Shown: positions 1 through 7,944 of the stretch, in pieces
Layout: each line of letters opens with the position of its first letter
How positions within the stretch are numbered: the stretch's first letter is position 1
Assembly (NCBI GenBank): GCA_002404295.1
Contig: DHJK01000079.1
Coordinates: forward strand, 1 to 11,229
From: Legionellales bacterium UBA4722
GTDB lineage: Bacteria; Pseudomonadota; Gammaproteobacteria; DSM-16500
Length of the DNA: 11,229 bases
Reading direction: 5' to 3'
Notes under the pieces: model-generated
What the model saw: only the letters and a program-made list of their open reading frames with translations
The model's database searches: none
What the model was told of the DNA's origin: nothing
Translations under genes and position numbers: made by a program

Positions 1-10
1 ATATAAAAAC

Positions 11-16
11 GAGGAG
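11..16 (+). promoter_or_regulatory. Shine-Dalgarno site of the first TPR gene
   Basis: The hexamer GAGGAG lies 10 bases before a GTG codon. It is the main reason for accepting GTG at 27 as the start, because no ATG sits at a suitable distance. The promoter itself is outside the window. Confidence 0.7.
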
Positions 17-26
17 AAAATACACA

Positions 27-1109
27 GTGAACACCAGAGAACAGTTTTATCTAGAGTTAGATCATGAGCAAGCGCGCACTCAGAAAGTCATTAATCATTT
101 GTTGCATTGCTTTTTTATCCCACAAGAATTTTCAGCACTGAATGACAAAAATTTAAAAGCTGCTCAATTTTTACCAAACGATTTAATAGATCCGCCTACA
201 TGTTACGATCCTCAGACTCCAGGGTTTGATACGCTTGTTGAAATACAAGCCCATGTTGACCATACGTTAAGACAATACGGACTTCAGTCGCATTCTGGCG
301 TTTCAATTGCTTATAACCGACTGGGGAATGTCTATCACCGTACAGGCACAGCTCAAAATGATGTAGATTCGTTGCGGAAGGCTTTGCTCTATCACAGATA
401 CGCACTCAAAAGTGATTTAGTGTTTGCAGATAAGCAACCTAACCATTTTTATTATGCTTCAGTCACGTGTAATTTTTTAGGCATGGTCTGCTGTGAGTTA
501 GGTTATTTAGATCATGCGTTGCAATATCACTTGTCAGCGATAAAAATTAAGACTGCGTTTTTTAAGCGTTATAAAATTAAAGATATCTACATTGCAGATA
601 GTTATTGTAATTTAGCTACAGTTTGCTTTCATTTAGGTGATTATAATTGGGCTCAAAAATATTATCATAAAGCTCTAAAGGTGGCTAAAGATTATTTTGG
701 GGAAAACCCGTCTGAATTTCTTGCTAAAATTTACGATAATTTAGCTTATGTGTTTCAAAGTAGAGGATATATTAAATTAGCGATAGCTTGTGCAGAAAAA
801 GAATTAGCTATTTATCAGCAGCAGAATGATCTAACTAATATTAATGATGTGAGTGCCTATTTAGCTTCACTAACCAAATTGCAGTCCAAAAATAAACAAA
901 GTGAATCTAAGCAAGTCACGGATCCACATCATGCGATTGGATTGCCGCAGCCTGAAGTTAAAAGTGAAACATCTATAGTGCCAGAGAAATATACTGTTCG
1001 TAGTATTTTTTGCAGCACGCAATTACACAAACCAGTACCGACAGTTCCCTCCGAGCCAAAAGCAAGCACCTCAGCGAGCACAGGTACAGCAAGCTCACAG
1101 AGGCGATAA
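27..1109 (+). CDS. TPR-repeat protein, function unknown
   Basis: This 360-residue protein starts at GTG behind a strong GAGGAG ribosome site. The middle is a run of about four helix-turn-helix TPR units, near residues 92-128, 143-178, 188-221 and 231-265. They carry TPR-type signatures such as YNRLGNVYHRTG, CNFLGMVCCELG, CNLATVCFHLGDY and DNLAYVFQSRGY. TPR arrays bind partner proteins, so an adaptor or scaffold role is likely. Residues 1-85 match nothing I recognise. The last 75 residues or so are rich in Ser, Thr, Pro and Lys and probably disordered. I see no signal peptide or membrane segment, so the protein is cytosolic or exported by a signal-independent route. The gene ends 3 bases before a second TPR gene and is probably co-transcribed with it. 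The biological role is unknown; an effector role in a host-associated bacterium is conceivable but not shown. Confidence 0.85.
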   Translation: MNTREQFYLELDHEQARTQKVINHLLHCFFIPQEFSALNDKNLKAAQFLPNDLIDPPTCYDPQTPGFDTLVEIQAHVDHTLRQYGLQSHSGVSIAYNRLGNVYHRTGTAQNDVDSLRKALLYHRYALKSDLVFADKQPNHFYYASVTCNFLGMVCCELGYLDHALQYHLSAIKIKTAFFKRYKIKDIYIADSYCNLATVCFHLGDYNWAQKYYHKALKVAKDYFGENPSEFLAKIYDNLAYVFQSRGYIKLAIACAEKELAIYQQQNDLTNINDVSAYLASLTKLQSKNKQSESKQVTDPHHAIGLPQPEVKSETSIVPEKYTVRSIFCSTQLHKPVPTVPSEPKASTSASTGTASSQRR

Positions 1110-1112
1110 GTT

Positions 1113-3185
1113 ATGATGCATTTTCAGTCCATAACTTCGCTGTTAGAAGAGAAAAAGTCGTGCAATACCGTATTTCAAAATGAGCGGAGAATTGTCGCGA
1201 ATGCGCTAAAAATGATGACGAAAAAAAAATATAACCAGGTGATATTGTTATTAGAGCCCATTTATCAAAAGCATAATGAAAAAAGTAAGTTAAGTGTTTT
1301 AGAATTACTTGGTTTTTCTTATATGGAAATGCGGCAGTACGCAGCTGCTTTTCAAGTTTGGAAAATAATATATATTGCAGAAAGAGATAAGTTGGATACA
1401 AAGATCAAGTCATATCTAAAAAATATCGATCACGCGGGACTCATTATAAAAGCGCTGACGAATATGATTGCATGCTCTAAAGATGCAACATTAACAGATC
1501 ATTATGTTAAGCTGATTTTAGATTATATTGGTGATTATTTAAATGAATATTCAGGTACCCCTGAACTGATGGAAGCTTATTACGTTTTATATTTAAATGC
1601 TGGAATGAAGAAAAATGATGACGCCGATAATGCGAGTGACTTTCATCAGCAAAAAAGATTGACTGAAGAAGCAAAATATTATTATGAAAAGGCGCTCATT
1701 TATAGCAAAAACGATTTAACATGTTTGCTTTATTTAGCAAGGTTATTGATAACTCGGCTGCAAAGCCCGCAAGCAGCGTTAGAGTTCCTGCTCAAATATG
1801 ACGCTCTGTTTTATAATGATCCAAATTATCTATTCGCAATCTATAAATTATATGATGCTCTAGAATGCCGTGATCTTGCTGAAAAATATAAAAAAGCATA
1901 TGAAAAACATGTTATTCCTGGCCGTAACGATCAAAAAATTAGTATTTTTGCTGAGTTGTTGGGACCTTCCAGACTTGTTGAGCCGCTTTCTATTGATGGC
2001 GCAATTATTAAATTTAATAATGATCAATATGATGAGGCGAGGGATATTCTACAACAACTTCTAACTCTTGAACCTAATAATTATAACGCATTAGAATTAT
2101 ATGCCAGATTAGAAAAGTTAAGTGGTAATATTGTAGAAGCAATGACTTTTTGCGATCGGGTGTTAAAGATAAATCCAGAGTCCCCCGTTGGGTTAATTGT
2201 TAAAGCGTCTTGTTTGTGGATGCTTGGCTCAGCGGATCAAAAAAAAGAAGCAGTTATATGCTGTGAGCGAGCTTATCATGCTGGAGCGAGATCTAAAGAA
2301 TTATTTGGTATGTTAATGAATTTTTACCATGATCATGATGATCAAAAAAAGTTTCTGATGTACGCGCTGAGTTATGTGAATGTAACGCCATCGGCATCTT
2401 TGTATTATTTGATTGGTATAGCTCATTATCGATTAGGTGAATTTGATTTGGCAAAAGAAGCTTTTATAAAAGCACGAAGTTCAGATAATCATTTCAAAAA
2501 TGAAGAAACCTATTTGGGTGTGATCTATTCTATGTTTATGCAGGCGAACACTGTAGAGCAATATAAATCATGTGCTGAAAAAATAGGTAGCTATCTTTCA
2601 TGTTTAGGAGACCGAACACCGGATTCTGCTGTTGTTGCGATCTTAAAAGAGCTTAACAAGCTAAGCATTGATGTGCCCAATTACAAAGAAATCACGACAA
2701 AACCTGAAAGTAAAATAAAAGAATTTAAATCAAATGCACAGGGTGCTGAGTGTATTTTATCGCCGGACGTAAAAGAAAAAATTATAGAAGCAATGAGCAA
2801 GAGTTCTTTTGCACATGACAAAAGAATGAAAAATCCTGTTCATCCAGTAGAATCTGAAGTTAAGCTCGAAGTAAAGCTAGATGATCTTATTCCAATAGGC
2901 CAGCATGGAAATATAAAAGGTTTTATTGATCCCAATGTTAATCTAACTTCGGAAGAAGGCGCTAGATGTCAACAAGCGTTAGCATCAGGTAGACTATTAT
3001 CACCGGGCTCTAGAGGTATATCAGGTGTTAAGACGTCATGCAAAGATCCAAGTAAATTTAAAATAAAAATTATAGGACGTCTGCGGTTGTGGGGAATGTC
3101 TCGCTGTGTGCAGGGACCTGATGGTAAGAATATGACAGTTGTAATTTTCAACAATATAGATAGAAGCCATCGAAAAAAAGGGTGA
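1113..3185 (+). CDS. Large TPR-repeat protein with basic C-terminal module
   Basis: This is a 690-residue protein. ATG at 1113 and ATG at 1116 are adjacent; the first has AGAGG at 1099-1103, inside the end of the upstream gene, so translation of the two genes is probably coupled. Degenerate TPR or TPR-like helical pairs fill much of the protein. The clearest are near residues 60-90 (LLGFSYMEMRQYAAAF), 292-322 (FNNDQYDEARDILQQLL), 324-356 and 428-460 (YYLIGIAHYRLGEFDLAKEA). A Lys/Glu-rich linker covers about 520-595. The last 95 residues differ in character: Gly, Ser, Arg and Lys rich, with two probable beta strands (FKIKIIGRLRLWG and MTVVIFNNI) and a basic end, SHRKKG. I do not recognise this module with certainty. 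No signal peptide or membrane segment is visible. The gene converges on relA with 70 bases between the stops. Role unknown. Confidence 0.85.
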   Translation: MMHFQSITSLLEEKKSCNTVFQNERRIVANALKMMTKKKYNQVILLLEPIYQKHNEKSKLSVLELLGFSYMEMRQYAAAFQVWKIIYIAERDKLDTKIKSYLKNIDHAGLIIKALTNMIACSKDATLTDHYVKLILDYIGDYLNEYSGTPELMEAYYVLYLNAGMKKNDDADNASDFHQQKRLTEEAKYYYEKALIYSKNDLTCLLYLARLLITRLQSPQAALEFLLKYDALFYNDPNYLFAIYKLYDALECRDLAEKYKKAYEKHVIPGRNDQKISIFAELLGPSRLVEPLSIDGAIIKFNNDQYDEARDILQQLLTLEPNNYNALELYARLEKLSGNIVEAMTFCDRVLKINPESPVGLIVKASCLWMLGSADQKKEAVICCERAYHAGARSKELFGMLMNFYHDHDDQKKFLMYALSYVNVTPSASLYYLIGIAHYRLGEFDLAKEAFIKARSSDNHFKNEETYLGVIYSMFMQANTVEQYKSCAEKIGSYLSCLGDRTPDSAVVAILKELNKLSIDVPNYKEITTKPESKIKEFKSNAQGAECILSPDVKEKIIEAMSKSSFAHDKRMKNPVHPVESEVKLEVKLDDLIPIGQHGNIKGFIDPNVNLTSEEGARCQQALASGRLLSPGSRGISGVKTSCKDPSKFKIKIIGRLRLWGMSRCVQGPDGKNMTVVIFNNIDRSHRKKG

Positions 3186-3255
3186 TATCTTATTAATGAA
3201 GAAAGTGAGGCCGCTCGGGCACGAATAAAGCAACAACACCTATTAAAAAGTTAAG

Positions 3256-5460
3256 TTATTCACTCACTCTCTTCACATCATAAACCATGTCCATTTGACT
3301 AATGTGTTGAATTAACTTCTGCAATTCCTTAATATCATGGATCTGCACTGTCATTACAATAAACAACGTGTTATTTTTTTTATTTATCGTAGAATTCATC
3401 GCAACTAAATCTACTTTTGCATTAGCAAACAACGCGGTTACTTCTTTTAGTAGGCCGTCTCGCGCATGAGAGCGAATTTGTAAATCTACAAAATAAGCAC
3501 CTAAATATTTATTATCCCAGTTAACTTCAATGAGTCGGCTATCATGCTCAGGTGTTAAATGAGACATGTTGTTGCAATCTTTTCGATGGATGGAGACGCC
3601 GCGGCCTTGTGTGATATAACCGATGACTGTGTCACCCGGAATCGGCTTGCAACATTTTGCAACGCGCGTGAGTAAATCATCAATGCCGTTGATTTGAAAA
3701 TAGGTTTTTTTAGTAGGCGCAGTTTTTGCATAGGTTTCAACAGTCGGAATAGTTTCTGTCTCAGGATGCGTTTCGCGTTGTAGTGTATGTACAATTTGCG
3801 CGGCTTTAATGTTTCCGTGACCTATTGATGAAAATAGCGCATCGGCATTTTTAAAATTAAAGAGCGATACAATTTTTTGAATATCGATTTGCTGGATGCC
3901 CGCTCGAGAAAATTCTCGCTCTAAAGCATGTTTTCCTGTTTCAATATACTGACCTATATCTTGTTCCCTAAAAAAGTGAGCTATTTTAGCACGTGCGCGT
4001 GCAGTCGTAATGTAGCCCGCATCTTTTTTTAGCCAGTCACGGCTAGGTGTTCCATGTTGAGTTGTGATTATTTCAACGCGATCACCCGTGCGTAATACAT
4101 AAGTGAGTGGCACTATATGCCCATCTATTTTTGCACCTCGACAACGGTGCCCAAGACCGCTGTGAATATGATAAGCAAAATCGAGTGGGGTTGCGCCTTT
4201 AGGTAAATCTATAATTTCATTTTCAGGTGTGAATACATAAATACGATCTTCAAACATTTCCTGAAATTTTTTATCAGGTGCCGCATCATGCTGAGCAAGT
4301 TCTTTATGCCAACTTAATAGTTGTCGTAAAAACGTAATTTTTGATTCATAACCACCGTGCTGCGTTTTATCTTCTTTATACACCCAATGCGCTGAAACCC
4401 CGTGTTCTGCTTCTTCATGCATATCATAGGTGCGGATCTGAATTTCGAGGTTTTTGCCGGTTGTGTCAATGACAGCAGCATGGATAGAACGATAACCATT
4501 AGGTTTTGGATAGGCAATGTAATCATCAAATTCTTCAGGAATATGATTCCAGAGACTATTTATAATACTTAATGCTGTATAGCAGTCATCTAACGTTGGG
4601 ACTAATATACGCAAGGCGCTATAATCAAATATGGATTGATAATCTAATTGTTTTTTCTGAGATTTGAGAAAAATACTGTAAATATGTTTGGCTCGACCTG
4701 AAATGGCGGCTTTAATATTTGATTCCGAAAATTCATTCTTTAGTAATTCGATGACTTCATGAATACGTTTTTCACGATCAACGCGACGCTCTGATAGAAA
4801 GGTTGCTATTTTTTTATAAGTAAGGGGGTCAGTATAATGAAAAGCGAGATCTTCAAGCTCCCATTTAATTTGCCCAATCCCCAAACGATTTGCAAGTGGA
4901 GCATAAATATCGAGCGTTTCTTGTGCGAGTCTTTTGCGCTCATCAAAATTAATATTTTTAATACCGCGCATAATGCAGATACGTTCTGCAAGCTTAATCA
5001 CAACAACGCGGATGTCAGATACCATCGCTAAAAAAGTTTTACGCAGGCGATCTATTTGTGTGACATCGCGTGTTTTATTGGTATTGACTTGTAATGTATT
5101 AATAACATTTGTTTGTTTAACGCCATTGATTAATTTTGCGATGGGTTCGCTTAATTTTTCTTTGATCATTTCCACGGTTAAATGCGTATCGTTGACGGAG
5201 CTTGTGAGAATGCTGGCCGCTACAGCATCTTGATTCATTTTCATGTCTAATAAAATTTCCGCCATCTCTAGCCCTTGTTCCAGGCAAGGTTGGCCATAGA
5301 ATGTGGTGAGTCCTTGGCTGGCGGTTTTTGCTATCAGCGCGGCTCTTTTTATGAGATCTATATTAGGTAGGGTGTGTTTTTCAGTAATATGTTGCAGCCA
5401 CACATCGATATCGACGTTACCATCAGGCAGATGAGAAAATTTTTGTTTGACTGCGACCAT
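3256..5460 (-). CDS. relA: GTP pyrophosphokinase RelA, (p)ppGpp synthetase I
   Basis: RelA transfers pyrophosphate from ATP to GTP or GDP to make (p)ppGpp on ribosomes stalled with uncharged tRNA. The 734 residues compare with 744 in E. coli, and both start MVAV. The N-terminal pseudo-hydrolase domain lacks the His-Asp pair: residues 84-92 read ILTSSVNDT. The synthetase domain (about 190-345) has SGRAKHIYSI at 254-263 and EFDD at 310-313 followed by YPKPNGYRSIH. EFDD is the acidic signature of RelA, against RxKD in bifunctional Rel/SpoT. A TGS domain follows at about 405-465 (AYHIHSGLGHRC), then a zinc-finger-like domain with Cys603-Cys604, His625 and Cys629, then an ACT/RRM domain from about 655. 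Start: ATG with GGGAG 7 bases upstream (plus-strand positions 5468-5472). The gene lies downstream of rlmD as in enterobacteria, across a 168-base gap. A monofunctional synthetase implies a SpoT-type hydrolase elsewhere in the genome. Confidence 0.97.
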   Translation of the reverse strand: MVAVKQKFSHLPDGNVDIDVWLQHITEKHTLPNIDLIKRAALIAKTASQGLTTFYGQPCLEQGLEMAEILLDMKMNQDAVAASILTSSVNDTHLTVEMIKEKLSEPIAKLINGVKQTNVINTLQVNTNKTRDVTQIDRLRKTFLAMVSDIRVVVIKLAERICIMRGIKNINFDERKRLAQETLDIYAPLANRLGIGQIKWELEDLAFHYTDPLTYKKIATFLSERRVDREKRIHEVIELLKNEFSESNIKAAISGRAKHIYSIFLKSQKKQLDYQSIFDYSALRILVPTLDDCYTALSIINSLWNHIPEEFDDYIAYPKPNGYRSIHAAVIDTTGKNLEIQIRTYDMHEEAEHGVSAHWVYKEDKTQHGGYESKITFLRQLLSWHKELAQHDAAPDKKFQEMFEDRIYVFTPENEIIDLPKGATPLDFAYHIHSGLGHRCRGAKIDGHIVPLTYVLRTGDRVEIITTQHGTPSRDWLKKDAGYITTARARAKIAHFFREQDIGQYIETGKHALEREFSRAGIQQIDIQKIVSLFNFKNADALFSSIGHGNIKAAQIVHTLQRETHPETETIPTVETYAKTAPTKKTYFQINGIDDLLTRVAKCCKPIPGDTVIGYITQGRGVSIHRKDCNNMSHLTPEHDSRLIEVNWDNKYLGAYFVDLQIRSHARDGLLKEVTALFANAKVDLVAMNSTINKKNNTLFIVMTVQIHDIKELQKLIQHISQMDMVYDVKRVSE

Positions 5461-5490
5461 ATTTTTGCTCCCAATTCACGTTAGGAAACC

Positions 5491-5539
5491 TCTCCCGCAC
5501 TAGAAAACAGTGTTTCAATTATCGCTTATGGGCGGGAGA
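5491..5539. repeat. Inverted repeat in the relA leader region
   Basis: TCTCCCGC at 5491-5498 and its exact complement GCGGGAGA at 5532-5539 enclose 33 bases. A relA transcript starting upstream of it could form this stem before the ribosome site, without covering that site. The arms also resemble the CTCTCCC ends of the composite repeat near 9470, so it may instead be a decayed repeat copy. I found no convincing relA promoter hexamers in this gap. Confidence 0.35.
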
Positions 5540-5628
5540 AGGAGTTCGCCAAGCAAGCCCGTATTAATCCTAAAGATTTGCGGGTAATAGCTAGCCCCCA
5601 AGACGAGAGGTATCCTAAGCGATTATAA

Positions 5629-6954
5629 TCACTTTTCAAACAACGCCATTGCCTCAATATGACTCGTATGCGCAAACATATTCATCACCCCTGCGTGCGT
5701 CAATTTATACCCGTGAGTATAGACTAATTCCCCCGCATCGCGCGCCAACGTTGCCGGATTGCATGAAATATAAAGGATTTTTTTCGCGGCAAATTTTCCA
5801 AAATGCTCAATGATTTCTTTGGCGCCCAATCGAGGTGGATCTAGCAAAATTTTATCGTACTTCTGTTGCATCCAGGAGGCTTGTTCGTTAGGCTCCATTA
5901 AATTACCCGCGTAAAATTTTGCATTGTCGATATGATTGTATTGCGCATTCATTTCCGCGCGTTTCACCATCACATCACTACCTTCAATCCCAATCACTTC
6001 TTTCGCAAAACGCGCTAACGGCAACGTAAAATTACCCAACCCACAAAATAAATCAAGAATTCGATCTTCAGAGCCCGGCGCTAACAACTGCATTGCCTGT
6101 TTAATCATCAGCAAATTAATTTCCGCATTCACTTGCGTAAAATCAAGCGGATGAAATTGCATAGTTAGATCATAATCCGGTATCGCATACGAAAGCAGTT
6201 CAGTCTGATTTTCCGGCCAAAGCTGATGAATTTGTTCAGGCGAATTAGGCTGCAAATAAATATGTAACCCCGTCGCTTTTCCAAATTCAGAAAGCTTGAC
6301 GCAGTCAGTCTCAGGCAACGGTGTAAGATGACGAAAGACTAATGCAGTAACCTTATCACCCACCGCCACTTCAATTTGCGCAATGTGTTCATACTGGTTA
6401 AGACTCGCAATGAGTTCAGCCAACGCGGTAATCCGCGTACCCACGCTCGGGTGTAACACTAAACAAGATTGAATGTCAGCCAGATAATTACTGAATTTTT
6501 CCCGAAACCCCACCAGTAATTTTTCTTTTTTTATAACATAACGCACCCCAAGCCTTGCTTTACGTCGGTATCCCCATGCTTCACCCGTAATAGGTGCAAG
6601 TAAAGTTTCAGGCACCACTTTGCCAAAATGTTGCAATTGTTCCAGCAATGTTTTTTGTTTAAATTGTATTTGATCGCTAACACTCATATGTTGCATGCTA
6701 CAACCGCCGCAAACGCCAAAATGCGGACAAGGTGCCGTCACCCGTTCAGGTGCTGCAACTTTAATAACAGTCGCAATCCCCTCGTTATAACGCCGATGCT
6801 GCTGTGTGACTTTACAGGTCACTGTTTCTCCAGCCAAAGCGCCATGCACAAAAGTTGTTTTACCCTCGATGGTCGTGATCCCTCGCCCATCGTGGCTTAA
6901 GGTATGGATGGTAACATCCAGTTCTGGATGTGGTTTTCGTTGTCTACGCGTCAT
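5629..6954 (-). CDS. rlmD: 23S rRNA (uracil-1939-C5)-methyltransferase RlmD
   Basis: RlmD uses S-adenosylmethionine to make 5-methyluridine at position 1939 of 23S rRNA (E. coli numbering). The protein has 441 residues against 433 in E. coli. An N-terminal TRAM domain (about 10-66) is followed by the [4Fe-4S] cysteines C76, C82 and C85 in CPHFGVCGGC and by C164. The Rossmann methyltransferase domain shows DLFCGLGNF at 301-309 (cofactor loop), DPPR at 372-375, the nucleophile C398 in ISCNP and the general-base glutamate E434 near the C terminus. All key residues are present, so the enzyme should be active. The ATG at 6954 has no clear Shine-Dalgarno; an A-rich run precedes it, and initiation may be weak or nearly leaderless. 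The gene is divergent from yciO across 78 bases and sits upstream of relA in the enterobacterial order. Confidence 0.97.
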   Translation of the reverse strand: MTRRQRKPHPELDVTIHTLSHDGRGITTIEGKTTFVHGALAGETVTCKVTQQHRRYNEGIATVIKVAAPERVTAPCPHFGVCGGCSMQHMSVSDQIQFKQKTLLEQLQHFGKVVPETLLAPITGEAWGYRRKARLGVRYVIKKEKLLVGFREKFSNYLADIQSCLVLHPSVGTRITALAELIASLNQYEHIAQIEVAVGDKVTALVFRHLTPLPETDCVKLSEFGKATGLHIYLQPNSPEQIHQLWPENQTELLSYAIPDYDLTMQFHPLDFTQVNAEINLLMIKQAMQLLAPGSEDRILDLFCGLGNFTLPLARFAKEVIGIEGSDVMVKRAEMNAQYNHIDNAKFYAGNLMEPNEQASWMQQKYDKILLDPPRLGAKEIIEHFGKFAAKKILYISCNPATLARDAGELVYTHGYKLTHAGVMNMFAHTSHIEAMALFEK

Positions 6955-6983
6955 TGTTTTTTTACACTATTAGCAAAAAGGTG

Positions 6984-6992
6984 TGCTATGTT
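6984..6992 (+). promoter_or_regulatory. Candidate extended -10 promoter of yciO
   Basis: TGC followed by TATGTT fits an extended -10 element in the 78-base rlmD-yciO gap, placing a start near 6999 and a leader of about 34 bases. A TTTACA at 6961-6966 is too far upstream (20 bases) for a normal -35 partner. This call rests on hexamer reading only. Confidence 0.35.
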
Positions 6993-7032
6993 ACAAGTTC
7001 TAGCCGACCCCTACAACTAAGGATGGTGCCCG

Positions 7033-7653
7033 ATGGGTCAATTTTTTATAATACATCCCGACGACCCTCAGTCCCGGTTGATAAAACAGGCAGTTAAGAT
7101 CATTCAGGATGGTGGAATTATCATCTATCCCACTGATTCAGCCTATGCGATTGGTTGCCAGCTAGAAAATAAAGGCGCACTCGAACGAATTCGCCAGCTA
7201 CGTCATTTAGAAGAAGGTCATCATTTTACCCTTATTTGCCGTGATCTGTCTGAAATAGCCACTTATGCGATCGTTGATAACTCTTCTTTTCGCCTATTAA
7301 AAGCGCATACCCCAGGGCCTTATACTTTTATTTTGAAAGCGACTAAAGAAGTACCGAAACGTTTATTGCAACCTAAGCGCAATACAATAGGGCTGCGCAT
7401 ACCCGATAATAAAATCGTGCAGGCGCTTTTGATGGAACTCAACGAGCCTTTGATGAGCGTGACCTTAGCAATACCGAATCAAGAATACCCTTTGGTGGAT
7501 GCGCAGGATATTAATGAGATGTTAGGCAATCAAGTGGATTTGGTGATTGATGGCGGTGCATGTGGCGCTGAAGGCACTACCATCGTGGATTTGGTAGAGG
7601 GTGCGCCAAAGATTATGCGGATAGGGAAGGGGGATCCTCTTGTATTTATTTAA
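7033..7653 (+). CDS. yciO: YciO, Sua5/YrdC-family protein
   Basis: The 206-residue protein matches my recollection of E. coli YciO (also 206 residues) along its whole length. Shared stretches include QFFxIHPDxPQxRLIxQAV at the N terminus, YPTDSxYAxGC (about 33-43), FTLxCRDLSE (about 65-74), YTFILKxTKEVPxRLLQ (about 97-113) and QVDLxIxGG (about 167-175). The Sua5/YrdC fold binds ATP and threonine. TsaC and Sua5 make threonylcarbamoyl-AMP for the t6A37 modification of tRNA. YciO is a separate branch whose physiological role is less clear, so the call is to the YciO branch rather than to the essential t6A enzyme. AAGGA at 7019-7023 lies 9 bases before the ATG. The gene is divergent from rlmD and followed at once by a large palindrome that could end its transcript. 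Confidence 0.93.
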   Translation: MGQFFIIHPDDPQSRLIKQAVKIIQDGGIIIYPTDSAYAIGCQLENKGALERIRQLRHLEEGHHFTLICRDLSEIATYAIVDNSSFRLLKAHTPGPYTFILKATKEVPKRLLQPKRNTIGLRIPDNKIVQALLMELNEPLMSVTLAIPNQEYPLVDAQDINEMLGNQVDLVIDGGACGAEGTTIVDLVEGAPKIMRIGKGDPLVFI

Positions 7654-7693
7654 GATATATATCTAGTGATGCGCCCTGTTTTAACCGTGCCTC

Positions 7694-7817
7694 CATCCTC
7701 GTCATTGCGAGCGTGAGCGAAGCAACCTAGTCTTTCAAAGCTGATTAGTACCACTGAGGTTAAAAAGCAGTGCTGAAAGACTAGGTTGCTTCGCTCACGC
7801 TCGCAATGACGAGGATG
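7694..7817. repeat. Palindromic repeat with perfect 44-bp arms
   Basis: Arm 7694-7737 is the exact reverse complement of 7774-7817, 44 of 44 bases, around a 36-base loop. Partial pairing continues outward for about ten more bases (7685-7692 with 7819-7826, including wobbles). The core CGTCATTGCGAGCG at 7700-7713 recurs at 9525-9538 and 11211-11224, so this is one member of a dispersed family. It is non-coding, probably a MITE-like or stem-loop repeat. It could act as a two-way terminator or RNA stabiliser after yciO. Confidence 0.9.
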
Positions 7818-7845
7818 TAGGCGTGGGCACGTTCACGATTAGAAG

Positions 7846-7892
7846 AAAAAAGCTTCAAAAAACTCCTAAAAACCCCTAAAAACCTTATAAAA
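7846..7892. promoter_or_regulatory. Helically phased A-tracts (predicted DNA bend)
   Basis: Five A-runs start at 7846 (6 A), 7857 (6), 7868 (5), 7878 (5) and 7889 (4). The spacing of 11, 11, 10 and 11 bases matches one helical turn, the arrangement known to curve DNA. The tract ends about 50 bases before the -35 element at 7945, where curved DNA can help strong stable-RNA promoters. Confidence 0.6.
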
Positions 7893-7944
7893 TATATATT
7901 CTGAATACAATCATACATTATGCCCATATTTCACCCAAACCCGG

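Noticed and set aside
3186..3255. A shared terminator between the convergent TPR gene and relA.
   Set aside because: The GC-rich stretch near 3208-3222 forms only weak 3-bp pairings and has no T-run on either strand. No supportable terminator is visible.
3256..5460. A bifunctional SpoT/Rel enzyme instead of RelA.
   Set aside because: The hydrolase His-Asp motif is absent and the synthetase carries EFDD, the monofunctional RelA signature. Gene order beside rlmD also fits relA.
7033..7653. TsaC/Sua5, the essential t6A enzyme, instead of YciO.
   Set aside because: The length and whole-length sequence follow YciO, including the QFFIIHPDDPQSRLIKQAV start. The protein lacks the Sua5 C-terminal domain.
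7653..7664. Perfect 12-bp palindrome AGATATATATCT at the yciO stop codon.
   Set aside because: It is a simple alternating AT run with no T-tract or promoter next to it, easily expected by chance.
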